From assembly GCA_016840945.1 (NCBI GenBank), contig JAEORJ010000045.1, positions 1 through 40,565 of the forward strand: a stretch of DNA of 40,565 bases, in the 5' to 3' direction. The notes under the pieces are model-generated. The model was not told the origin of the DNA, did not search any database, and saw nothing but the letters and a program-made list of their open reading frames with translations. This document shows, in pieces, positions 1 through 9,200 of the stretch (its first letter is position 1; each line of letters starts with the position of its first letter). A program made the position numbers and the translations under genes. Origin of the DNA: Candidatus Gerdarchaeota archaeon. Lineage in GTDB: Archaea > Asgardarchaeota > Heimdallarchaeia > JABLTI01.

Positions 1-238
1 AGGTTGTTTGGCAATCCGATAATGCTTGTAAAGTTTTCACTAGTTTTGTCAACCAATCAATGGGCAGCTTGGCAATTATTTCATTGATTTCTTTTCGCAA
101 ATAATATAATGTATAATATAATTGGTCCATTGTTTTTTCCATTTCTTCTGTATCTATTTGCTCATTGATATCATCTGAGCTATTTGAGAGAAAAATAATC
201 ATATCTTTTACTTTATTTTCATCCAAATTATTCACCAC
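1..238 (-). CDS. Hypothetical protein, N-terminal part only
   Basis: An open frame runs from the left window edge to a tandem GTG GTG start (238-236 or 235-233). A TAA lies two codons upstream of the GTG pair, so the start is bounded. The visible 79 residues are soluble, acidic-to-neutral and helical (MVNNLDENK..., then ...YYLRKEINEIIAKLPIDWL...). No signal peptide, membrane segment or recognisable motif is present. No clear Shine-Dalgarno sequence precedes the start. It is divergent from the gene at 579 across about 340 bases. Function unknown; the reading frame is convincing because it stays open and has protein-like composition, but the C-terminal part lies outside the window. Confidence 0.6.
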   Translation of the reverse strand, partial: MVNNLDENKVKDMIIFLSNSSDDINEQIDTEEMEKTMDQLYYTLYYLRKEINEIIAKLPIDWLTKLVKTLQALSDCQTT

Positions 239-578
239 TAATTAAATCACTATTAAAAAATAATTTACTTTTTGTATGATTGTTCTTTTCATTAATAAAT
301 ATTATATTGACAAACCAAACTCTTCTTTTTCTTGTTTATCGCTATAAAATAAACAGAAAAATTACATTTATGTTTGTTTTCACTCAAAATTTGTCTTTTC
401 TTTTGTTAAGTAACACTAACTCGATACCATCATAAAACGTTCCTTAAACCATTGTGAGAGATGTTTTATTATTTACATAGTTCTACATACATTAACAGAG
501 ATTAATGAGTTTGTTAAGTGGTAAGATTTCAACTCACTAAAGGACTCATTCTCAGTAAAAAAAAGGAGAATTAAGAAA
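239..578. other. Divergent intergenic region, no gene seen
   Basis: AT-rich spacer between two divergent genes. It holds TATA-like stretches (for example TATAAAATAA near 352-361) and a six-base inverted repeat ATGAGT...ACTCAT at about 505-549 just before the Shine-Dalgarno of the gene at 579. I see no coding frame or convincing RNA gene. Confidence 0.4.
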
Positions 579-1562
579 TTGAATAAAAAATTAATGATTA
601 GTTTAGTACTAATTGTAATGCTTTTTATTCCTATAACTGCCCAGATGGCTGCTGGTGAAAATGATCAAATTGATGTCAAGGTGTCTGCAGGTGATGTTGT
701 AACAGTTACTACGGATAAAATGACAATTAAAATTATACCAAACCAAGCCCATCTAATGTGGTATTATGGTGCAAGAGAAAGTACTGATGAAGTATTTAAA
801 TTACAATTAGTTAAACTTAGAGAATTTACAGGTGAAGATTCTATTTTAGATAATAGAGAAGAATTTGGTGGGTTATCTTTCAATTTAATTAGAAATGATT
901 GGCAATATAATATTGATTTAACCTCAACCGAATTAACAATTACTTTAAGTCTTATAGATTTCCTCAATGGTGCAGATATGTTCATCATTATGCATATATA
1001 TAACTATGATACTCCTATACCAGACACTGACGATGTAGTTGATGCACTATCTGAGTTAAAATTTGATATTATTATTAATGATTGGGTTTTCTCTGAAGGA
1101 GCTATGGGTTATGCTATACAAAGCTATCTCACAGAAATTGAACATGACCATGAAGTAAAAATAAGAAATGGAACTTTAGCAGAAAATGGCCTTTTGAAAC
1201 GAACAATGTTCTTTGAAAGCTTCCAATATAGTTATGATGTTGTTGCTTATTATGAATGGTTAAATTATGCAAAAGTCTATAATGATGCTGATGTTCTCAT
1301 AGATACCATTGATGTGGATACAGCTTATTTTGAAGATAATACTTGTGTTCCTCCTGAAGATATTCCAGGTTTCGCTGAAGGACTAGCTCATCTCTATTTG
1401 ACCTATCCCAATTATGGGGACAACAATAAAATGGTCCACGATCCAACAGTTGGTGTTGTCGATCTTGCCCCTACAAATCTTACACCAATCTATATATTAT
1501 CTATTTTTGGTGGAATAATCACAACTGCAACTGTAATTTTGATCGTTAGACGCAAGAACTAA
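579..1562 (+). CDS. Secreted, C-terminally membrane-anchored protein of unknown function
   Basis: 327 residues starting at TTG, chosen because a strong Shine-Dalgarno (AAAGGAG, about 562-568) lies at good spacing. Residues 1-26 form a typical signal peptide (MNKKLMISLVLIVMLF...). The C-terminus has a single hydrophobic segment at about residues 304-322 followed by RRKN, so the bulk should face outside with a short positive tail inside. The ectodomain is beta-rich and acidic, with a WYYGARES segment near residue 61 and no recognised catalytic motif. Two cysteines are not arranged as a metal site. The same layout (signal, beta ectodomain, one anchor) recurs in the gene at 13475. A perfect hairpin terminator follows directly. 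No family recognised. Confidence 0.8.
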   Translation: MNKKLMISLVLIVMLFIPITAQMAAGENDQIDVKVSAGDVVTVTTDKMTIKIIPNQAHLMWYYGARESTDEVFKLQLVKLREFTGEDSILDNREEFGGLSFNLIRNDWQYNIDLTSTELTITLSLIDFLNGADMFIIMHIYNYDTPIPDTDDVVDALSELKFDIIINDWVFSEGAMGYAIQSYLTEIEHDHEVKIRNGTLAENGLLKRTMFFESFQYSYDVVAYYEWLNYAKVYNDADVLIDTIDVDTAYFEDNTCVPPEDIPGFAEGLAHLYLTYPNYGDNNKMVHDPTVGVVDLAPTNLTPIYILSIFGGIITTATVILIVRRKN

Positions 1563-1566
1563 ATTG

Positions 1567-1597
1567 GAAGGGATTTATTCCCTTCTTTTCTTTTTTT
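1567..1597 (+). terminator. Hairpin plus T-tract terminator
   Basis: Perfect 7-bp stem GAAGGGA (1567-1573) / TCCCTTC (1579-1585) with loop TTTAT, followed by TTTTCTTTTTTT. It lies five bases after the stop of the preceding gene. Confidence 0.7.
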
Positions 1598-1748
1598 ACA
1601 TTAAGAACCAACTGAATTAATTAGTCATTTTTCATTAACTGGATAATTATTTTTCCATAAGCATTATAAAACCCAATTGAGTTATGAATGTGTAAATATT
1701 CTATCATAGAATGTTATTTTCTGTTCGATTAAATGAGGGTTAAAATCA

Positions 1749-2762
1749 ATGGGTCCTACAAAAACCAAAACAAGTTCTAAAAAAGAGATTAAAACTGAGG
1801 GATTACCATGGCTAAGCGAGCATCCGTGGATGGGGATATTGGTCTTATTATTCCTGTATATGATCTTCTTGATTGTACCGAATTTATTATATGCTTTACT
1901 TGCCACTTCTACTTTCTATATTACACATATCTATATTATACACCTTTTAGATTTCTTTGGAGTAGCATTATTATTTGTTATTGTAGTGCCATTTGTTTTA
2001 GGAATACCAAATGGTAGAAAGTATTCTGACTATGTGCATAGTATTCGTATATTCAATTTAAAGCCAGTTTTCAGAACAATTGTTTTAGGACTCATTGGTG
2101 CGATGGTTATTTTAGCTTTAATGTTATTTTCAACTTATTTAACAACCCTAACAAGTCCCACTGGTCAGATTGTTTTTGAACCTAGTTTACTTATAAATCC
2201 ATCAACAATTAACATTTCTACATCATTTACTCCTGGAATTTGGGAGGAAGTAGCTTTCCGCGGTATTATCCTTATTTTACTTCTAAAACTCTATAGTGAA
2301 CGAACATCAATTATCCTTAATGGGATTCTCTTTGGCCTATTTCACGTACTTAATCTTGTAATTGCGTTTTTATATGCTATCTTCCTTGAAGTTAGCATTC
2401 CTGAGGAATTAGTTCCACAAGTTCTCTTTCAAATAATTTATACAGCATTTTTAGGTTTTTCACTAGCTTACCTCTTCATTAAAGCGAATAGCCTTATTCC
2501 ATGTATAATTATTCATTATTTAGTTGATGGGTTATCAACATTAGTTGGTTCAGCAACAGGTGTTGAACAATGGAAATACCTGTTATTTGTTACTTTCATT
2601 GGTTTTGGCATACTTCCAGCAAAAATTAACATTTTAATTATAAGATCTTGTTGCCATACTTGGCCACAACCATTTGATGTTCAAGTCAAATCCTTTGACA
2701 CTTTTCTAGCTCGAAAGGAAAATATAACTCAAAAGAAAAAAGTAAAATCAAGAAAAATATGA
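1749..2762 (+). CDS. CPBP family intramembrane metalloprotease (CAAX protease/bacteriocin-processing type)
   Basis: 337 residues; ATG start preceded by GAGGG (about 1735). Multi-pass membrane protein with about eight hydrophobic segments. The CPBP (Abi) signature is visible in order: EEVAFRG at about residues 166-172 (EExxxR motif), FGLFHVL near residue 198 (second-motif histidine) and IIHYLVDG near residue 255 (third-motif histidine). Family knowledge: glutamyl intramembrane proteases that cleave prenylated or peptide substrates within the membrane, some acting in bacteriocin self-immunity. Substrate unknown here. The soluble lysine-rich C-terminal tail (KKKVKSRK) is probably cytoplasmic. 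No bacteriocin-like gene is adjacent, so a housekeeping or stress role is as likely as immunity. Confidence 0.88.
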   Translation: MGPTKTKTSSKKEIKTEGLPWLSEHPWMGILVLLFLYMIFLIVPNLLYALLATSTFYITHIYIIHLLDFFGVALLFVIVVPFVLGIPNGRKYSDYVHSIRIFNLKPVFRTIVLGLIGAMVILALMLFSTYLTTLTSPTGQIVFEPSLLINPSTINISTSFTPGIWEEVAFRGIILILLLKLYSERTSIILNGILFGLFHVLNLVIAFLYAIFLEVSIPEELVPQVLFQIIYTAFLGFSLAYLFIKANSLIPCIIIHYLVDGLSTLVGSATGVEQWKYLLFVTFIGFGILPAKINILIIRSCCHTWPQPFDVQVKSFDTFLARKENITQKKKVKSRKI

Positions 2763-2835
2763 TTTGAAAAATAGACAAAGTATTAGTTCGTAAATTTCTT
2801 AATAAGATAAAATAATATAATAAGAGGAGATTGCT

Positions 2836-3618
2836 ATGAATACAAATATATTAAGAATTGCAACAATGACTGCTTTTGGGAAAGCGTTCTTACAAGGGGA
2901 AAAAGTGTCCTATGATAAAAATCATCCTGCAGCCTATAATTATCACGCAATCAAATTTGTTCAAGATTTACCTAATGACCAAGCTGGTTGGGTACAATAT
3001 TTAGCTGAAAATCCAAATGATTGGTTTCAATTCTTGAAAAAGCACGGTTATACTCATTTATATCTTCATTTTACACAATCAAATTCTGAGTTAAAAGATT
3101 ATATAAGCTCAGCATTTAAAGGAGGTGGAAGTGAGTGGGTAATTATAGCTCAAAAGGGTGAGCTATTTGATATTTGGTTAGAGGAAACACAAGCAAAATC
3201 AGGCGAAGCAAAAATCTACTTTTATATAAAAGAAAAAGATGTTGAATTTTCTGGAATCAAAATCACTTCTCTAGAAGAAACAAAACTCTTTTTAAAAGAA
3301 ATGCTTGAAGATATGGTTGATTTTACAATAATTAACAATTTAACAAATTGGCAATATGTATTCCAAAATTCTATAAATTGTCTTTCAATTGAATCTGAAG
3401 AAGATTTGCTTGTTGAAGGATTTTTACCTAGAGGTTGTTATAGTTTATTAGCAAAACAAATACTCGCAGCTTGTGATCAAGCATGGATTTTTGGCGGTAT
3501 GGGTTCATGGAATGATGTTGTCGAAGTTGATGATTATGAAAAATACAAACAGTTAACAGAAACGTTATATGATACATTGTGTCAAGCAATAGTCTCAGCA
3601 ATCAACAGTTATCCATAA
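2836..3618 (+). CDS. Conserved-looking soluble protein of unknown function
   Basis: 260 residues with ATG start and a good Shine-Dalgarno (AAGAGGAG at about 2820). No signal peptide or membrane segment, so cytoplasmic. Mixed alpha/beta composition with many aromatic residues; a WVQYLAENPNDWFQFLKKHGY segment spans about residues 53-73 and GGGSEWVIIAQKG lies near 96-108, followed by a helical C-terminal half containing GGMGSWNDVVEV near residue 220. No catalytic or nucleotide-binding motif recognised. It lies 73 bases after the CPBP protease on the same strand and could be co-transcribed, but no functional link can be read from sequence. Confidence 0.75.
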   Translation: MNTNILRIATMTAFGKAFLQGEKVSYDKNHPAAYNYHAIKFVQDLPNDQAGWVQYLAENPNDWFQFLKKHGYTHLYLHFTQSNSELKDYISSAFKGGGSEWVIIAQKGELFDIWLEETQAKSGEAKIYFYIKEKDVEFSGIKITSLEETKLFLKEMLEDMVDFTIINNLTNWQYVFQNSINCLSIESEEDLLVEGFLPRGCYSLLAKQILAACDQAWIFGGMGSWNDVVEVDDYEKYKQLTETLYDTLCQAIVSAINSYP

Positions 3619-3726
3619 AACAGCAATTTCTCTTTTTAATACATAATTTAATTACTAAATACCACAACCAAGAGATATATTAATTGAAAAGCTTCATAAT
3701 TATGATAAAATAGCGGAGCTCTAGTA

Positions 3727-5805
3727 ATGTCATTGTTTGACAATTGGCCAAAGGAGTTGATTTTTCATAAATCTAGACTCAGTGATAATATGAAAGAGCT
3801 TTTTTTTAAAAGATTAAATGATACAACTCCTGAACGAGAGGATATGTTAAGGCGATTTTTGTTAACTATGAATTCCTTTGAAGGTCAATTAAATGAATAT
3901 AAAGATAAACCTGAGTTTGTCTATTTTATTTTACAAGGTCTATATTATGAAGGAAAAAATGAGCAAGTTATATCTATTGCAAATGATTATCCAAACCATT
4001 CGGGTTTATTGCTCATAAAATCTCAGGCATTGATGGCTATTAGAAAATTTGAAGAAATGCCAGTTATAATCGATAGAGTAAAAGAGCTCTCAGAAATTAA
4101 TGATCCATTATTATATGTTTCAGCTTTTGCTATTGACGTGCTTTATAGTTATTACAGTCAATCATTTCAGATAATTCCTTCAAAAATAGCTGCTATGGAG
4201 TATGTGTTCAATGAACAAAAGGAAAATGCATTGCCAAATTCTCACTTACAAGAGCAATTGCTTCAAGAATATATTAATGGACTATCTGTAAATATAGCTA
4301 TTAAAAGAAGAAAAGGCGATTTATTAGAAGGTTCAGAAATAGGTAAAGAACTCATTAAACAAGCCCGTGGTATTAATAACCGTTTTCTGTTGAATAAGCT
4401 CTTGAATAATACTGCATTATGTTTAATTGAAATTGGAAAATTAAAAGAAGGTTTAGCCTTTCTTGAGGAAGCTTTTGAATTTTCAAAGATTTTAGGTAAT
4501 GACTTTCGAATAGCTTCTTTTGCTAATAATATTGGTTTCATTTACCGTCAACTTGGTTATCTTGATTTTGCTTTAAGATACTTTGAAATTGCCTTGGAAT
4601 ATGCTAAACGCGCTCAAGATGCTTCATATATTATCGTCGCAACTGAAACAAACATAGCTCATATTTATCTTGCTTTAGGGGATGCTGAAAAAGCTCTTGT
4701 ACGAACTGATTTAGCTCTTCAAACTATAAAAGAAAGTAATGCTGTTATCCCTCCAAGAATTAGTATAGATCTAAAATTGTGTCGAGCTGATATCTTTGAA
4801 ACCTTAGATAGATATGTTGAAGCTACTGATGAATTGGATTTTGCATTAGCTGAAATTGCTGAAGCAAAACTTACAGCTGAAGTGGCAAAAGTAAATCTAC
4901 GGAAAGCACATATTGCTGCTCGTCAATCAAATTTAGGTGATGCAAGTAAATTACTTGATCAAACATTGGAATTAGCACTTGAGAAGAATTTATTTGAAAT
5001 AATTATTAATGCTAAATTACAATTAGTTGAAATTGATCTTATTAAATACAGAATTGCTGGTCAGGAAGCATTATTAGACTTAGCTCTTGAGAAAATTGAA
5101 GATACCAAGCAATTATGTTCAGAGCAAGATTATAAGCTAGTTTTGATTGATGTTTTAATTCTACAAGGATTATTGTATTCTTTAGCTAAGAAACAGAAAA
5201 AAGGTATAAAGATTCTTGAAGATGCAATACAATTGTCTCGAGATATCAACCTTCCTGAAAAGGAAGAAGAAGCTAAGAAGCAATTAAAAGAGATAAAAGG
5301 AGAAGAAAAACATCTACTTTTGCGAATTTTTACTAGAACTACAAAATCAATTCGGTCAACTTTAACATTTGAAAGTGTGGCAAAACCAAAAGTAATTGAT
5401 ACCAAGCTAAAAGCACTTTTTGTAATTGCTAAAGATATGGGGTTACCAATATATGAGAAATATTTTGATGAAGCATTGAAAATAAATGCTAATTTACTTT
5501 CAGGATTATTAACTGCAATACGAACAATGGGTGAAACGATTTTCGAGTCTCAAAAAGATGGTTTGAAATTAATAGATCATGGTGATGTGGCTATAATGCT
5601 TGAAACAATGGCTGAAAAGGTTTTTGCTATTGTTTTAACTCAAGAGAGTTATATGATTAGAGAGAAATTGCGAAATTTTGCGATTGATTATACTCATAGT
5701 GAATTTGCTCTAAGGGAGTATGATGGGTATGTTTTGAAAGATAATTCACAAATAGCACTTATTGATGAACTTGTTACCAAGAGTTTCTTTGAATTTATGA
5801 ATTAA
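3727..5805 (+). CDS. TPR-repeat protein with C-terminal longin/roadblock-like domain
   Basis: 692 residues; ATG start with GGAG 8-9 bases upstream. Residues about 80-530 are a helical superhelix of tetratricopeptide repeats (e.g. FANNIGFIYRQLGYLDFALRYF near 265-287, then TNIAHIYLALGDAEKALVRTD). A charged linker near 515-555 leads to a separate alpha/beta C-terminal domain (about 559-692: KALFVIAKDMGLPIYEKYF...LLSGLLTAIRTMGETIF...). Its order (strand, 'G-L-P-I/L' turn, a helix with LLSG..TAI, then strands and a long helix) resembles longin/roadblock-like domains that in Asgard archaea accompany small GTPases. That domain call is inference from pattern; the TPR call is firm. No signal peptide, so cytoplasmic. 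Likely a scaffold or GTPase-module partner. Confidence 0.82.
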   Translation: MSLFDNWPKELIFHKSRLSDNMKELFFKRLNDTTPEREDMLRRFLLTMNSFEGQLNEYKDKPEFVYFILQGLYYEGKNEQVISIANDYPNHSGLLLIKSQALMAIRKFEEMPVIIDRVKELSEINDPLLYVSAFAIDVLYSYYSQSFQIIPSKIAAMEYVFNEQKENALPNSHLQEQLLQEYINGLSVNIAIKRRKGDLLEGSEIGKELIKQARGINNRFLLNKLLNNTALCLIEIGKLKEGLAFLEEAFEFSKILGNDFRIASFANNIGFIYRQLGYLDFALRYFEIALEYAKRAQDASYIIVATETNIAHIYLALGDAEKALVRTDLALQTIKESNAVIPPRISIDLKLCRADIFETLDRYVEATDELDFALAEIAEAKLTAEVAKVNLRKAHIAARQSNLGDASKLLDQTLELALEKNLFEIIINAKLQLVEIDLIKYRIAGQEALLDLALEKIEDTKQLCSEQDYKLVLIDVLILQGLLYSLAKKQKKGIKILEDAIQLSRDINLPEKEEEAKKQLKEIKGEEKHLLLRIFTRTTKSIRSTLTFESVAKPKVIDTKLKALFVIAKDMGLPIYEKYFDEALKINANLLSGLLTAIRTMGETIFESQKDGLKLIDHGDVAIMLETMAEKVFAIVLTQESYMIREKLRNFAIDYTHSEFALREYDGYVLKDNSQIALIDELVTKSFFEFMN

Positions 5806-5882
5806 TTTAGTTTAACAATACAAGTATTGAAATATACATTATTTTTGATAAAGGGAAAAAAGTAAAAGAAGAATTAATCCTA

Positions 5883-6155
5883 TCAAGGTGATGGTTGTGG
5901 ATTTGCAGATTCAATTGCTTTTTTAGGATTTTTAATAAAATTAGCTCTGAATTTTACATCATTAACAATATTATGAACAATGATACTTACTCTATCTTTT
6001 TTAAGAGTTCCAGATTTTACTAACTCTACAAGATTGTGGACAACAATTTTTATTTCGCCTTGTGGTATTTTTCCGGTGCGTATTAAAGCACTTGTTAATG
6101 CTTGTTCATCAAGCATACCATCTCTACCAATATAATTTTCTGATGATCTACTCAT
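5883..6155 (-). CDS. Small protein with internal VHN repeat and NPQPSP tail
   Basis: 90 residues, ATG start with only a weak Shine-Dalgarno. Two consecutive helical segments resemble each other: IKIVVHNLVELVKSG (about residues 36-50) and VSIIVHNIVNDVKFR (about 56-70), which suggests an internal duplication. The C-terminus reads NFIKNPKKAIESANPQPSP, a helix-plus-proline tail reminiscent of the 'F...P-K-A-(I/L)-E' stretch of some RiPP leader or precursor proteins, but no modification enzyme is nearby. No signal peptide, no cysteine. The N-terminal part (GRDGMLDEQALTSALIRTGKIPQGE) could be an EF-hand-like helix pair. Convergent with the TPR gene upstream; 52 bases downstream of the giant LVIVD gene on the same strand. 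Function unknown. Confidence 0.7.
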   Translation of the reverse strand: MSRSSENYIGRDGMLDEQALTSALIRTGKIPQGEIKIVVHNLVELVKSGTLKKDRVSIIVHNIVNDVKFRANFIKNPKKAIESANPQPSP

Positions 6156-6207
6156 AATAAATTATCACATACAAAACTTTGCTATAGAAGTTCTTAAAGA
6201 TACTTGC

Positions 6208-9200
6208 TCATTTCTCTCTGTTTAATCTCGCTAACAATTCATTATAAGCTCCTGCCATCATGCTCTGATATGTAGGAACATCAAGGTGTTGTTCTGCTAA
6301 GGCTTTAATAATTGGTAACGCTTTTTCGGATTTTATATCAACCAAAGCTATAATAGCAAAGCTTTTCTTTAAACCACCTTTTTTATTAACTAATTCTAGT
6401 AATTCATCTTCTCTATAGTTATCTTTTAGATTCTTCACTAATCGATAATTTATTGTATAAAGAATAAGTATAATTGCTCCAAGAATAAACATTAACCCAC
6501 CAAGTCCAAAACCAAAATAAAAATAATGAACTATCGCATCAGTTATGATAAGTACAAAGCCAATTATTGTATAAGCGATACTCATGATAAAGGCAATCCT
6601 CATTCTTCCTTTTTTAAACATTTTATCCCAATAAGAAACACTTGTATCAATGATTTGTTCTTGCTTTACATCTTTTAGAGGAGTGAAAATATTTCTTTCA
6701 AGCGCTTGGTCTAAATCAAAGCTTTTTGAGAGGTCATGTTTGTAATAAATGATTCCTATAGCTTTAACAATTATTTTCTTTATTCCTCTATTAGCTCCCT
6801 CTCTTTCAATCTCGAGTAAAATATTAATAGCTTCTTTAGTGCCAATATCACATAATGCGCCTATAGCTAATCTCCTTCGCCAATAACCATAAGTGAAAAA
6901 TGGTCTCGAGATGAACATTTTTCCAACAGTCAATTCTTTAGCTGCTAATTCAAGATAATTAATATTCTTTAATATCCTGGCGGATCGAATAGAACCAATA
7001 TCACTTAACATTGGTCTAACAAATAACTGCATGAAAAATAGCAATAGAATAGGACCTATAATTGCTATTCCTCCCCATAAGAGAATTGTATCAGTATCAT
7101 AACCAAACCTAGACATACAAACAAAGCCTACAGTCGCAATAGTTATACAAAACAATACTAATGATACTATGAATAGGATCAATCTGTTTCTAATATAATT
7201 CCAAAGAGAATCAATTTTGTAGATTTTTCTTTCAGGGTGATAACCAGTTTCGTATAATGTACTAGTTGAAACTTCTTTTTTCTTAATAGGGATTTCAATA
7301 TTTGCTTGTGCTGCAGTAGTTATAACTCCTGCACCTTTAACTAATTCATCAATATCATCAGTTACCTCTTGATATTCCTTCTGCTGCCTTCCAGGAAAAA
7401 TGACTGTGAACAAACCAATAATTGCTATAATACCAAATAATACAAAATTAAAGAAGTAGCTCGTTTTGTAGGTCAATTCATAAAGATAGGAGCTATCATA
7501 TTGTGAAACGATTGCTGATTTAATTGCATTACTAAAGACAGTGAAGAGACTCATACCAGCAATACCTAAGATTCCAGCAGTAGCTGTTAGGAAACCACCC
7601 AAACGCCAGTAAGGTGCGATATCTTTCTCACCTAATTTTTTATCGATTTTACCAATTAGACTTGATTGTGGGATAAAAAGCAAACCACAGAATAACAATA
7701 AAGCTACTCCTATAATTAATAGATAAGGAATAGCTGATGAGAAATTACCTAATTCAGAATTTAGTCCAGAAAAACTAATTATTTCCCCCAAATTATCCTT
7801 AAAGGTTTCAGTCCATGAACCCATGAATGTTATACGTAGATTTCCTTTTAGATAATCAACACTTTTAAGAAATGTAATCGGTAAAAAGAGACTTAATGAT
7901 TGAATTAGTAGAAATATGAATAAGATAGCTGGTCGTAGTTTAATCCAAAAGATTCCTCTTAGAGTTTTACCAGATAAATGTTCTACAGCTTTTCTAGTTT
8001 TAATGGCCCGAATAACTCCTGATACAATGGTTATGAAAATTATTGGTAAATACATAATCATTGTTATGAACCAATCTTGACTATCAGAATAAAGAAAATA
8101 ATCGAAAAATCCTGGTTTATCAGCAGCGTCTAATGGATCAGTGCGCCATCGATAAATCTCTTCGGAATCAGAAAAGCGGTCACCATCTGTATCAACAAGC
8201 AGAGGATTTGTTCCATAACCTTTTACTTCAACACCATCATCTATCCAATCATTGTCAGTGTCTTTATCAAATTGATCAGTACCGAGATAAATTTCAGATA
8301 TATCAGCTAAAAAATCATTATCGCTATCTTTACCTACTAAAGCTATACCTGAACTACCTTGAGATAGGAAAATTAATTCCTCATTAAGTAAAATATCAAT
8401 ATAATAACCTTCAATGCAATTACCAATAGTTTTCAGATTATGTATATTTGATACATCAATAACTTGTAATCCTACATCATCTTCGTTGCAAGCGATATAA
8501 GCAATGTTATTTTCAACAATAATTGCACAAGCATCTTCCAGATTGTGATGATATTCACTTGCTAGTGTTGGTTGGCTAATATTAGTTAAGTCTAAAATTA
8601 ATAGACTACCATCATTTACCATATATGCTAAATTATTCTGAATATAGATATCTGAAACATCACAATAATAATCACTTACATAAGAGATGTTAAATTGCGC
8701 AGAGATATTTAAAATAAATACTTTATAATCATTACAAATCACAAATAGCTGATTTTCATGTTTCGTAATTGAACCAGAATTAACAAAAATTGGATATTCA
8801 TAACTTGTTAATTCAGTGATATTTAATGGATCACTGCAATTATAAGTAAAGAGATATTCCCTTGTGGAAACGTACAGAATATCATTTTCAAGAATGATAT
8901 CATTTGGATCATTGATATAATATTCAGCAATCTTAATCATATTGCTTGGATTTTGAATATTAAAAACAACGAAGCTATCATCAATACTAAGTGCTATAAG
9001 TAAATCATCTTGGACAGTTATTTCAAAATAACTACTAAAATCATAATATTCATACAAAACTTTTGGAGAAAATACATCTTTAAAATCAATAGCTTTAATA
9101 CCAGCTTCATAATCAGCTATGTACATTATTCCATTTTTAGCAACCATTTCTTGCACAGAACCACTAATGCCATATTTGTTATATAATTCAGGATTAGTAG

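Noticed and set aside
5883..6155. RiPP biosynthetic cluster
   Set aside because: Only a vague leader-like tail; no LanM, radical SAM, YcaO or transporter partner around. The CPBP protease at 1749 is too far and on the other strand.
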